Assembly: GCF_964204645.1 (NCBI RefSeq)
Contig: NC_134026.1
Coordinates: 20,602,650-20,666,649, forward strand
DNA length: 64,000 nt
Source of the DNA: Tubulanus polymorphus
Lineage: Eukaryota > Nemertea > Palaeonemertea > Tubulaniformes > Tubulanidae
Reading direction: 5' to 3'
The translations under genes and the position numbers were made by a program. Under the pieces are notes generated by a model. The model made no database searches. It saw only the letters and a program-made list of their open reading frames with translations, and was not told where the DNA came from. Position 1 is the stretch's first letter; each line of letters starts with the position of its first letter. Shown one piece after another: positions 41,138 to 54,234 of this stretch.

Positions 41138-43518
41138 GCCGAGGAAACAGTCGAGCCAGGATCAGCAATAAACTGTCTGATTCGTGTGGTTGCCCGGTTA
41201 TTGTAATTCCAGTTCGTCGCTGTGTAATTGGTCGTGTATAGGCAGGCATATCGCAGAAACTGAATACAGCAATATTTTCAAATATACGTTTTACGCGTAT
41301 TCGAGCGATATTTTTCTTTTCTATCGTTATATTTTCAATGGCGCAGACCATCGAGATTAAATATATTCGAACGTCACGTAGCGCCGAGTAGAGCGAGTGC
41401 GCGTATTGAGACTGCAACATCTGGCGTGGAAAAATTGAGGCATTTCGTTCGTTATTCATCGGTGTATATCATAATCTGTACACCGTACCGTTAATGTTTA
41501 TACATATATATGTACGTAATATGTGAAGGTAGATATATGAATTATTAGCCGAAGTAAAACTTCTTCAAAATCCAGACATTAATTTTCACACGAGTCGATC
41601 GAAATATACGTAAACGCTTTCCTCAATCAGCCCGACTGGATATATATACCCCGTGATAGTGATTTCTAGCGCCGTGATAGCGATTGCTTATCGTCTCAGT
41701 CGTCGTCCTTGAAAGTGCTACTGATAGATAGATCATCGGCGCCGTCATCCGATGGCAGACGAGAGCTGTCAAAGATGAATGAATGATAATTAGGAATCGT
41801 AGTAGAAACGGCTGTGTCAAACCGACGGCTAATTCCTCACGGTGAGATAAGCTCGCGTTATAATGCGATCAGTTTATATCGTTGAACATTCAGTTAGAAC
41901 GGTGGATGAGTTTTCTCACTTTCAAATTATCTTTGATTTGATGTATTCTGGAAGGTGATCTAGAAGGCTTTTACAGTTGAGCCATAACAGAAGTGGATTA
42001 AGGATCGGGATTCGTTTAGGGTACGGACAGTCAGAACGACTTGTTTGTTGATCCAAAGTCTTCGGACTAAAGGACATGACAGCAACTGGATGATTGAAGC
42101 AGGAACGGTCTTGTTAAATGTCTGATTAGTTTTGTCCAGAGATGACGATGATATCGATATAGAGCGGCTGCGTTTGCGTAAATCCAGATAGTGAGGAGTA
42201 CGCGAACCTCCGGTGTTATTAATCGTATATATAGATACTGTAACTAGTCGCACTTGAGACTGGTGTGTATCGTGTCACATCGACTAAGCGACGACATTAA
42301 GTCGCTCACAACCGTCATAACGAGAGCCAACTCAACATCAGTGCACGCTGGTTCGCGAGAACAGTCAGCTTCTGAACGTTATAGCGCTACTAAGGACCGC
42401 AGTGAACGGGACAACGAATTCGAGAAACTCGCTTGCACGTTTTATTGTTAGCGATATTATGCCGTAAACGATTATGGATTTATTAGACTTCGGAGGTATG
42501 ATATGCTTAATTACTATTTTTCATTTCCTATATGTACCACGCGTAAAAAGAGAAAGGTGTGCATAAGCAGAGGCGGTAGAAGTTATGATTTCAAACAAAT
42601 CCAGGACCCCGGCTCCAGAGTTCTGCATAAAAACCTTACTCTCGCGGTGACTTATAGAGAATTCACTCGTTACAGCTGCTTAGTTAAATCTAATTTGGTC
42701 GGTTGAAATAGGCCTAGGGCTCACTATAAAGAAATCGAGATGTTTCGCATAATACTCGTATCAATCAGTTGTGATTTTTTTTTCATAAAAGATCTTTACA
42801 GAATCAACGAATACACAATATACATTAAAATGTTATAGTATCAGATGAAGGACTGCTTTGAAGCGACAGTTAGCTTGTAGGCCTACAAGAAAGACATCAG
42901 TCGAATTATATACTTGAATTATGATGAGACTTGATCATCAGTTAATAGTTAATTGCTTATAATTAACAATAGAGTCGAGCTCGATAGTTAAGATGCTTGA
43001 AGCTTGTATTTACAAAGTATTGATATTGATACGTAGCTGACTAGTTGTTGCGTGTATATCGCTTTGAGTGTGATTCAATATCGGTCGTGCACCGGTATAT
43101 AAATCAAAGCGCAACACTCGGTTTCAAAATGTTTACCGTCGCCGTTATATGTCATCATGGGCTGTAAACCACGAGCATGCGCACAGTCGCTCATTTTGCA
43201 TCGTTTTGGTCGTTGTGCGAGCAACAGGTATATACAACCGGAAGTCCATACCGAGTGATATCGTCCGCGATATACGGTAGCCCGATCGTGGATTGAATTT
43301 GACCGCGCATTGGACGGAATGAATCCAATTCATTTTCTATCGCATCGCTAAATTCGATTTGATATCAATTCATATTCACGACTCCCGGGACCCGAGCTCT
43401 AATCGCTCATTATCCTAGCATATGAAATGACATCGACTGATAAATGAGATCGGTGCCTATATAAGTATTACTGTATGTTCCGAGGTACATTTCAATTTAA
43501 TTTCATTAGTAAGACGTC

Positions 43519-43696
43519 CAGGGGCGGATCCAAAGGGAGGGTGCAGGAGGTTGAATCTCACCAGAAAATGAAAAATCCCTGTATATCGAAAAATGAGTTA
43601 ATGTTCTGCGGTGAGCTTTCTTTCTGGATGCCCTTATAATCATATGACAGCGCTACTTTAGGGGCGCAACGTAAATGAGACCCTAGATCCGCCCCT
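43519..43696. mobile_element. MITE with CAGGGGCGGATC termini
   Basis: Inverted ends CAGGGGCGGATCCA and TAGATCCGCCCCT bound about 178 bases of non-coding DNA. Ends of this kind are common on hAT-type non-autonomous elements in invertebrates (from memory). The flanking target duplication is not clear. Confidence 0.75.
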
Positions 43697-46220
43697 CAAA
43701 ACCCCATACAAAGAACGAAAAGAATAATTTTGAAAAGAAAAGATTTTTTCCTTATCCCTGTCGTCATGTTAATATGAATATTAACTTCCAATCTTGACAC
43801 ATTTCATCCATTGACAGATGTCGTGTAATCGACGGACGATCATGAATATTCGGTATGTGTTGTTGTGTTGTTCTTGGATGATGTATAGATTTTCACTGGA
43901 GGCGAGCTCGTTTCGGCAACATACGCAGTTGTTCGTCTGAATAGTGAGGCAAAATTGATTTTGTAAATTCATAACAAACATTTTACATCTATTCTCGATG
44001 TAGAACGCAAACTCGTCGTGTTCCGATGAGCTCTAGGCGATATATACATTAAACACTGTCTGGAAAAAAGTGTTCAGTCTTAAGCCATTGATTGCAGATA
44101 TTCAGTTTTCCACCGTAACATGATAAGTTTATATTCATATTTGTCTACTTGCAAAGAAAATTTTGTTGCGAAAATAGCGATATATAATTATTGTTTCATA
44201 TATAGATTAAGATATGTATGGCGTGGTAAAAACTAAAGCATTATATACCTTACGAAAAGCATCGACCAGCGGAAATGACAGCTCATCCGTTTTCGAATTA
44301 CGATCGATGACACCAATTAGTGCCTGTCAATCTGGGGATTTAAGTGTCGTTTAGAGGTCGGTTGAAACATTTCAAAGGTGGACGTTCTTCGACCGCTTGC
44401 GATCGGTTGCGTTTGTATTATTTGCTTCTGTAGCAACTGGTGGTCGCATCAAAAGCGGATCCAGGATCAACTGTAGAGGATAGCAACGCTTTAATCTAAG
44501 AGCATAATCTACGATAAGCCCCACAAAACTTTGGAATTGTACTGCTTTTTGTGAATTTTCCAAGCAAGGCCAAGGGCACGAAACTTTCACGACCGCAGCA
44601 CGTGAGGCTTCCGTCTGAATCCGGGTGCATGGGCGCGATTGCAATAGGACCGTTAGCGACCACAAGAGCAGCGTGTATGTCGGTTGCAACTAGGAGATCG
44701 CGCTGTAGAAGACCTATTGCGACTGGCGCCGGCTGGCAGTCGTAAGGGTGTGTAGGTCGACGGGTCTTTGCGACGCTGGCGGTTGCACATATAGTTACGT
44801 CGCAACGCGTGGCTTCCAATCTTTGGTCCTGTTTTGTAATTGAAAAACCAATTGATCATTATTCGCCACTACCTCTATCTAGGTGTGTCAGTTCAACATG
44901 ATGCGAAGTAGTTTGTCAGAGACGCTTGATGATGCATGAGCGCTAATTGAGAGATACGTAATTATATGTCAACTATCTAGCTAACTGCTAACAATAAACT
45001 ATATGCGAATAATGGAGAACGATTTCAGTGAGATAAATATTTCATCGGTTTGTAAATCGAAACGAACACGAGTTGGGGATCAATTTCATCGCTATTTGAT
45101 CGATCACTACATCCCTCCTGCTAACAATCGTAACGTATTTTCCCTGTACAAAAAAAACTCTATCTAGTTGTAAGTTATACATACTAGAGTTATAAACTAG
45201 TTTTCAGTGCGCTTGTCGTAATACACTGTAACAAAAGGTCTGAGCTTCATAATGACCATGACGGAGTTATATCTCCGTGAGTATTCTTCCGTTGCATAGA
45301 TCTCTTTTTTTCTAAAGGTCATCGATTATTGTGTCACTAGCTTCAATATGTTAGATTGCAGTCTGTAGCCAGAAGTCTGTTTAAAGGGTTTCAATAATTT
45401 AATCGAATGAGACATGGGGCATCATCATTGGATGTGTATGATTATTTTTCTTCGAACTGCGGAAGCGATGTAGTTGTATCGGATTTGCATAGCCTGTCCA
45501 GGTGTTCACGAAAAGCCAGCGTCTGTGCGGGGCAACGTGTCTGCGTAGCGTGTGATCGGTAAAATTATGGAAAATACGTATGCAATTTATCGTTCTAATC
45601 ACGTGAAAACCTCAGGCGGTGAGGACTCAACAACAAACGGAATCCTTTATGAAATTACACAATTTAATTGCCAGACAGACAAGACACTAGTATATATACT
45701 ATATGCTAGAACTATATGCTAATACTCTATTGTTGAAATCGTGGAAATTATACGTTATTGTCAGTCGATGAATTCTCTAATGTAATTCTACACAACGCTG
45801 TTGAACCGGCGTTTGTTCCAGGCAAGTGGCTATAGATCTGAGTTCGTCGCGATTGATTTTTAGGCACTTCAAATGTGAGCGCCGATGTGGTTAATCCTAT
45901 CATACTGCTTTTCGTGTCTCGAATCGTCAGTTTAAACACGGGATTATTGAAAATCCCGAAGATCGTGCGCACAGAATTTCTCACGGTTCAATTCGTAGTT
46001 TCGGTAAAAAAATTCGAAACGAGTCGTTATTACTGGCGATCTGAAAACATGAAAACACGGCATGGGAATAACTCGTCAAATGAGATGGAAGGTTCATCGA
46101 CTCCGCATTTCACGTTGTCGCTCTTAATAGCACATTTTATCGTGAAATCTAATACGTTGATCTCAGTATAAATTAAACTCAATGGAAATCAACACAGAAT
46201 GATCAACAGATTATAAGCTA

Positions 46221-46417
46221 GGAATAGAATCTTCACGTTGGTCCTAGATGAGATGACTCTCAGATTATAGTCGTATCAATAGATTATTAGCTTAAAGGAA
46301 ACTTTTCGGACTTTTCGCATCTTTCTCGTTATCAGTGGGGTATTCCTATATATGCGAAAAGTCCGAAAAGTTTCCTTAAAGCTGATCATCTAGGACCAAC
46401 CTGAAGATTCTATTCCC
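46221..46417. repeat. Double-armed foldback repeat
   Basis: Outer arms 46221-46252 and 46387-46417 (GGAATAGAATCTTCACGTTGG and mirror) enclose inner arms 46289-46320 and 46352-46383 (AGGAAACTTTTCGGACTTTTCGCAT and mirror, one mismatch in 32). Partial copies of the inner arm recur near 46445-46485 and 47698-47730. Confidence 0.85.
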
Positions 46418-49080
46418 GCCGATGACGTTATATTTATCATTACTTAAAGGTAACTTTTCGGACTTCATCTTTCTCGTTATGTCAACGCGGGATTCTCTGT
46501 ATATCGTCACAACACGGAAATAGTGTTTCATCAATAGTTATTTTAAAATTCAGCGGTTGATGTTCAATACGAATCTAAACATCTTTTCGAGATAAGGCGT
46601 ATTTTGCTGTTTTGATTTTGATTTCTAAAAATCTCTCGCTCGTGGCTGAACTTTTCCCTTTTCCTAGGTCATAATAGGAAATTCCCTTGTGGCCGTTTTG
46701 GAGTTACTGCTCAATTGAAATTGACAATTTCATGACTGTCATTGGCAACAGCTTTATTGGCTCTAATTGGATCTCCCGTCGATTTGAAATCCCTGGAGAA
46801 AATTCCTTGATTATTTGTTTTAATTAATTATGAAATAGTCTGATACGTGCAACGAATAATCATCGGCCCACACAGTTCCGCGTATGTCGGTTGGAATTTC
46901 AGTTTTGGGTGAAAAAATTGATTTGAAGTTAGAAATAATCAAAATCTAACAACCTGGGACCGGTTTTATGGACAGATATTACCTTTAACCCTGGGCTAAC
47001 TCAATTGATAATGAATTGGGTGAAAATGGCTCGTAGAATTATTGAGTCGAAACGTCAGATTCTCTTCTAGTTTTTCATTAATTTTATTGTGGGTTTTTAC
47101 TTTAAACAACAATCTGTGTTGAGCTACAAGATCTTTTATCTTTACGTAGAGACTTCGGAAGATTTTTTTGGCTGGTTTTCCATTATTTCAGATCGTTTCA
47201 ATCGCAGCGGTATCTTCCTTTGAAAGTTCGTGTTCCGTTTATAGCTAATATAGTTAAGTATTTGCATCTCACGAAGCTCAATATTTAATTCTTTAAATAT
47301 TTAATCCGCTGGTCGAATTTGAAAACAAACATCCGAATACTTTTAGTTCTGTCAAATAGTTACGTTTTCATTGTTGTTCGGCGGTGATATATTAGAATGT
47401 CATGTTGAAAAAATATTTCACTTCGATTAGTCACAGAAATTCATCATCGGCTTGTCAACGCTATTCCAATAACGACTAGTCCTCACTATTCGTCGAATAG
47501 ATTGCGAAATATTTAATGCAAAAACGATTGCATTAAACGTCAATATCAATTGTTGATAAGCTGCATGTATTCGGCGACAATCTTTCAACGTGCCCGGAAC
47601 CCGTTTTATAATGAACCCTTAGGGGTGTATCGAGGTTTATTCCCAACTCAAAACGGCTGCAATCTTTCCATGCACGAACCAACCCGTATAACAACAAAAA
47701 GGGAACTTTTCGGACTTCAACTTTCGTTATATTAGTGTTGGATATTAGCACAGTTTTTCCTGTTTCATGTCACTATTCAAAACATTGTTTTGTTACCTTG
47801 ATTGGTGGTGGTGGATTTTGTTTGTTCGTTGCTTTTTGATTTTCTCATTTCTAGGGCATTGTCCCTCTTTGGTACAGCCTTCAGGCTTGGGGAAATCCTT
47901 TCAATTATGTAGGACAAATGTACGTTACAGCATTATAAAAGATCTTATATTTAATAAATTGATAAAATGAATATGTTATTATTATTATTATTTCTTTGAC
48001 TTCATAAGGTTAACTTAAGCTCATTTAGCCGGGGAGCGGGTTTTATAGGCCAGTTTGAAATTAAACTCGAACTTAACTGACTAAAAGTTGAATTCGAAAC
48101 TAAAACAAGGTTGCAGCGAACTCCGGTCTACAAAACCGGCCTCGTACCCATTCACCAACCCATGGCAAACCGACGGAAATCACACCAACTAACTTACTGC
48201 GAGTGATGGTTTTTGTACGCTTATACTTGAACTCGCTTTCTGCATAATATCTAAAGCTCTTTAAATAGCCTTATTCGGGCACAATCTTCCAACTATTAAT
48301 TCATCTAAGTGGGTTTATCGTGTCTGGATATTACTATGATGACTATGGGTGTGGTTCGGTTATCTAATATATACATACAACGTGATGGAAGTATAATTTG
48401 TGCGCCAGGCGGTGAATACTTTGTCTCTCAATAGTTTTGCTGATTTTCAGTAGCTAGGTTTTCCCAGGGTTGTTCTATTGTTGTAGATAAACGCTTACCA
48501 TCATCGTCATATTGATATCATACTGTATGGGTTATCGAACATGCAGCAGTTCGGATACGGAGGCCGGATAATTTAACCCCGCAACTCGACTAGGATACGA
48601 ATCTCGACTACAAGGGTTCAATTACTTTGTATGAGAGCACGCTGGAGCCTGAGAACGATTTCCAAGAGAGAGTCACCAGATGTTTGAGCCTCCGTATCGA
48701 GTCAAAGCCCTGCTAGCTAGCATAGCTACTTTATGGTTATCGTAACAAGACAAGATTATGCAAGCCTCATAATCTAAAATATTGAGCTTCCCTGAAGCCA
48801 ATATCATTTTATCCTATTGGCAATCTTTCTTTAAAAGACAGTTGAATCCACTTTGATTTACTCTCACCCCACTCGCTGTCAACCTCAACAACAAAAGTCA
48901 GCCCTCATCATAAACTCCTTTTAAAATATCTCAGTACTTTGGTCTTCATAACCTAATGCGCAGTGATTCGTATCTCATTTTATATTTATATACTGTGCAT
49001 TTTTTTGTCATAACTAGATAAATCCCACGATAGATTCAGACAAAAAAGAAATGTTCAATAGCATAATGGTATATATTTTG

Positions 49081-49121
49081 AACAACGTTTCGGCTAAATA
49101 CAATTAACCATCATCAGGCGT
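49081..49121 (-). mobile_element. Solo copy of the hammerhead-like hairpin (Penelope-like)
   Basis: AACGTTTCGGCTAAATACAATTAACCATCATCAGGCG is the minus-strand version of the 13.4 kb motif, with CTGATGA, a compensated stem and GAAAC all kept. Flanking element sequence is not recognisable. Confidence 0.5.
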
Positions 49122-50114
49122 TCTTATTTGACAAATCATTTTAGACTTAAGAATGATAGTAGCAACCACCCGAAATATTCCGATAAAATTTTTAGTCGTT
49201 TTTCAATTAGTGTAGGATTTTGCACTTATTGAGTTTCTCAGTTAAGGAATAGCTTAAGAAATGTCTCGCGCAAACGCTTTCGGATCTTGCCGACATCGTA
49301 ACGATAAGGTCAAAGGGGGAATTCTTATATGTGAGTAGCGTTCGTTGCAAAATCGACCCGAGTAAGAAGGATAATGAGATGAAAGCAATATGATTTTAAT
49401 GAAGCCAAAATATCGAAAGAAGCCGCGCCGTATCTACGCCGAGTGACATTGTTAGTTTATAAAGATACTTGACTTTGATGTTCGCATTTTTCATACGCTT
49501 ATGTGAAACGAGCGAATAAGACGGGGAAAGTTCGTCTGAACATAAGCGAGATTGCTTGCTGCCGACGTGTTTATATGTAATACATATAGCACACCTATCT
49601 CCGACGGCGATGATGAAAAGTTTATTTGTTCGTTTCATCTTCAACTAAAGTTATTATTTTTTACGAGAACATAAGCGGCCGGCAGCGACTATACAGCTCG
49701 GAAGACTACTCGTATCCGATGATGTGCGTTACGTGGAGCCGCGATGTCGTTCGCACTTATGGTACGAAATATATTAATCGTATATCAATCATTAATTTAA
49801 TAATTAATGATTAGGCCATTCCAAAATAATGGTCTGTTTGCCGTAACCCGACCGACCTCAAAGGTTCCGAGTGAAAACTTTTTTTGGGATTCATTGGAAT
49901 AACTTTTATTTTTGATATTGTTTCCATATAAAAAAGGTGATAGATTTGTTTTTTTGTCCTAAAATCTTTCCAAAAAATATTATTACCTAACTAGCGACTC
50001 ATCCCGAAAACTTAAGTCGGTGTTACAGCTAACAGACAATTATTTTTTGATGGCCTAAAAATACCAAATCATTTATGATTATTTAGTTTTTGAATAAAAA
50101 GTCGGGATGAAATG

Positions 50115-50270
50115 ATGGCCGGTTGAAAAATCATGAAATTCTATAACGGATGAGTTAAAAATTTGAAATCAAATCAAATGGCCGGTTGAAAAATCATATG
50201 ATCGAATAAAGACTTTCAGTTCCGAGTCAAAAAATCAGAATTAACTAATCACCAGTTGAAATATCATAAA
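50115..50270 (+). repeat. Three spaced GGCCGGTTGAAAAATCAT units
   Basis: Units start near 50117, 50178 and 50240, about 60 bases apart, the last degraded (CACCAGTTGAAATATCAT). This is a short, decaying tandem array. Confidence 0.6.
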
Positions 50271-51319
50271 ATTAGATAGATAATCGAGTTTTATTATGGC
50301 CACAGCGCCACGGCGCTGGAGCCTATCAAAATTTGAAGGCTATTTGGTATTTTCAAGCACGACCTTAATGGGCTCAATTCAAGTTCTACAGACTTTTTAT
50401 TGTTCCTTAGTGTTGTATTTCCGTAATAAAGTAGACAGTGCAAAGAGAATTGAGAAGTCATAGTTCTATAGAAGACAACGTATCTTATTATGTAATTTAT
50501 CAACGTTGAATTTTCAATGAGATTGTTTTTTTTGCGATACCACGGATGCACATTTTAGTTCTCCAAGATGGGAAAAGCTCGACTTCTAACTATAAAAAAA
50601 CCAATCTGAATCGACGTCTAGAGTTCCCGAATGAATGTGCTATTTTATATCCCTCAATTGAAGGACTTCAAAAATATAGGGATCGTACATCATGCACTTA
50701 ACAAATTATTCAACAGCAAAACGACCTGTCGCAGGAAAGGTTTTCTTTCTAGAAATTACCCTTGTATGAAATTTTCAATCAGCAAAAAGTGAAAAAGACA
50801 TTGATAATGTCCTCCTGACACTTGCTGCAGCTCCTTTGTTGAGCTTTTTTTGCGGCGAACTCGATGCTGCTCTAAAAGAATCACGATACCAAAGACCGAC
50901 GAAATCATAGCTACTATTAGAAAGGGCAAGACGTATTAATGCGTCGTGTTTAGGGTCTGTGTAAATAAGTCTGTGTTGATACAGGTTACAGGAAAACCCC
51001 ATCTGAAATAACATCACAATTATATCGGATTATACGCGCTAAGAAAGGTTTCATTGCTTGTTTTATGGACATTTTACGCTGTGATATCTTGTTGACAAAA
51101 TATCATATAATTCCTTGTTTAAACATTCGCCTTACGTCTCTTGCTGAGGCAAGGTTATGTCCTGGCATTGTGTTTTCTGGCACGGTATTTGACTTTGGCA
51201 AACAGCAAAGATCTCCGTCCAATTCCAACGATGGAGTCACCAATGACCGATCAAAAATGTTTTGATGCCGTAAAAGCCGTTACAGTAACGTTTCTATACA
51301 TTGATACCTAGTATGCGTT

Positions 51320-51545
51320 ATCTAAGGGGTTCTGTGCGATTCGATGTTATACGTCATCAATACTGGCGTTTCAAAATAACAATTGCAATTGTGAATCTTG
51401 GCGTTCATTTTGTAATTAGATATATTTTCATAAATCGTATTTTATATTTGATGAATTTGAATAATCATTTTTGAGAGGATGTGCACTACGTCATCAATAC
51501 ATCGTTGCTAGACTGGTTACCGGTCAGTTCAATTCAATTATCGAT
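51320..51545 (+). mobile_element. Interspersed repeat, plus copy
   Basis: Shares GGCGTTTCAAAATAACAATTGCAATTGTGAAT, TTTTGTAATTAGATA, TGAGAGGATGTGCACTACGTCATCAA and GACTGGTTACCGGTCA-type blocks with an inverted copy at 61275-61500. CTACGTCATCAA-like ends appear on both sides (near 51355 and 51485). Non-coding. Confidence 0.75.
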
Positions 51546-54118
51546 ATATAAATTTTAAAAAAACTTTATTGAATATCCTTGATATCATATGATTTATATT
51601 GTATCATTTTGTTTTCGAAAATATTAAGCAATACACGCATTATTTTCCAAAGTTAGTTTTTTCTTGTTATGTTGATTTTGTACTGAGTGACTCTCAGCCA
51701 GCTCGAGCTTAAACAACCTTTATGCGCTTATCAAAAGTGCGGTCGTTCGGATGAATCCATTTGTTGTAAGCTGGTAATTCCATTTATTAACATCAAGAAC
51801 ATGAATGGCTCTTCGTCGTTTACTAGCGGCATAATGTCAGCTCCTAACATCGATCAAACATTTTACGTGCCTGTTTTGCCACAAATTGAATTTCACAGTG
51901 AACAGCATCCGAAGGTACAGCTCAGTTTCTTTCTATAATTTTTCTTAAAGCCAGATCATAGATTTAGAATCTCAGTCACGACCGACCTGGGCTTTTATGT
52001 ATTTAATAATAATAATCTTCATTTACATTGAAATTATAACGTAAACACTCAGTTTTATAGATACATGATTAAATAGATTATAAATATGTTACAGAAGTTA
52101 TAATATCAAAGAAGCAAAATGCTTGTAAAACATACTGCTATAATCACATACACACTCACATTCATCCAGAAGAGAAATCAGTTATGTAATAAATGGCGAA
52201 TCTTTACACTAAATCGTATAGCTAGAGATTGTTTTATTTTTCAATTCATATTTAAGTTCACTCAGGGATTTAGAAGTTTGTATTTATGTTTGGCGGTTTT
52301 TTATTCTCCCGCGTAGACACATCGATATCTTGAGTCGTCTGTCTCCTTAGCAGTGGCAGTAATAGCGACTTCATTAATTATTTGCCGTGTTAAAGAAACA
52401 ATTCGATTGAGGACACTTGAGGAAACCAATGGCAAACTGGTGTTATATAGTCACTATACAAGTACCCACTAAAGCACACCAACCATGTGGTTAAAATTCC
52501 ATAGACCCCTTAGACATATATTACATGCGAAATGTCATTTACCATCGTTTCAAAAAAGATACCTTACGAATCAAAACCACCGACAAGATATAAGGCCAAT
52601 AAACCAAAGAATTGTCACGTAATCCTGCATTTCCTTTGGTGATTACTTAAAAATCGGATGGAATGGCGCCAGCCATAACAGAAATCGGCTTAATAGGCTT
52701 ATTATCTACAGCAGACGTGATACACGTCAGGAAGACTTAGGTCCAACTAATAATCAAACTGATATGGAAAAATGCCTGTAGCCGATGACTTCAAGATATC
52801 TGCGTTTTGTTTTTTTTTAGACTCGATCATCCGTGTTTTAACGTACACTGGCATGTGTTTAATCAAAAATAGAAACCATCAACAGCCCGGCAACCATGAG
52901 ATTAAGAAATCCGTTTATTGGAAAATATTTGGCTCGTATACGGAGTTAGGGTAGCTTTGTGGATTTAGGCTTTCAGGATTTAGGCTTTAAGCCGTGCGCA
53001 CGCAGCAAGTCGACATACACGTTTCTAACAAAAAGTAGACTTGTTTTTGTGTGCTCCGCTGTGTGTGAGACTAGAAAACAAAATAAAAGATGTTTCCTAT
53101 TCCTGTCACTTTTGGAAAGAGCAAGTGAAAACCAAGTTTTCGTACGTCGGTATTCGTCCGGCCTTGTAAGACACGTAGTCTTCTAATTTTTGCTTCTCGG
53201 GGGATTATTGCAAAGGGAATTTTTATCGCTAACCTTTTTTGTTAGTAGAATGCAAAACGTTATACACATTCGTAATATTTGTCCTTGTCGATTTCGATGC
53301 GTTCGTTTGTAAGTTCGACAAATAACTCAAATAAACGAAGTATTGTAAAATTATGAGTTATGAAAATGAAAGTTGGTGATAGACATGTATATTGGAGGGA
53401 CAGGGAGATGCGGCTTGATCTAATAATGAAACGAGTCTTTTTATGTTTACCGAGCGTAAAGTTTAAGTGCCCCTCGACTGACACTAATTAACTAACGAAG
53501 CAGAAAACTATTAACGCCGAAACGAAACGAGTTCGTTGGCAATGTTTATTCCTTATTCGTGTTGCGTAAATTGTATCAGGGGTACACCGAACAGACCTGA
53601 CTAACCTTTTTCAACGGCGGCGAAATTCGATTTATTTTCAGACCCAAGGGAGAGTGTAGAGCGCGGTATGTCACTTGTGATGAGTGTCACCGTGTTTACA
53701 TTTCTCTTCGGCGCCGAGGAAGAAAAATAGCGGCGCACTATCTTGTCATCTCTTCGCAACACAGCAACGTAAATAAAGACGGAGAGATGATTTCCTTTCC
53801 GAGTAAAGTTTGCATAGCCTAGATGTCATTTTTCTGTTGTCATTGCGGCCTCTGCGGCCGTTTTTGAACGCTTGATAAATTTACGCATGCGTTATTATTT
53901 CGCTAGAATGCCTCCTGGCCGGTTAGGTCTTTGCCGACGCGCCCCAGCGTGTAATTCTCGTAAGGCAATATTGGTCGCCAAAATAATAACTTTTTCTTCG
54001 GTCAGTCGCTTGCGTTCGGCTGCTTACATGACGCCTCGTGTGACGTAACGTGGGAAAACCTCTAAACGTAGTGAGCATCCTACAATGATAACGAAAATGT
54101 TACTGGAGCTAATAGTTT

Positions 54119-54234
54119 ATACAACGTTTCGACTGTATTCTAATAGTCATCTTATGATTACTGCTGTATATCCTACTACAGTATCCCTGAAGATGACTAT
54201 TAGAATATAGTCAGAACATTGAATAAACTACTGG
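54119..54234. mobile_element. Diverged Penelope-like hairpin pair
   Basis: CAACGTTTCGACTGTATTCTAATAGTCATCTT is mirrored by AGATGACTATTAGAATATAGTCAGAACATTG 35 bases later. The core CTGATGA has decayed to CTGAAGA. Confidence 0.55.

Noticed and set aside
40989-41459. 156-codon minus-strand frame
   Set aside because: Half of it is the B-box foldback copy 3, and the matching peptide also appears in copy 1 as repeat-derived sequence.
44372-44859. Three overlapping minus-strand frames of 68-107 codons in a GC-richer island
   Set aside because: No recognisable domain or consistent splice borders, all three frames are open together, and short inverted pieces (GCAATAGG/CCTATTGC) suggest a small element.
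50775-51017. 80-codon minus-strand frame that superficially looks protein-like
   Set aside because: No motif match that I can name, and no splice or promoter signals.
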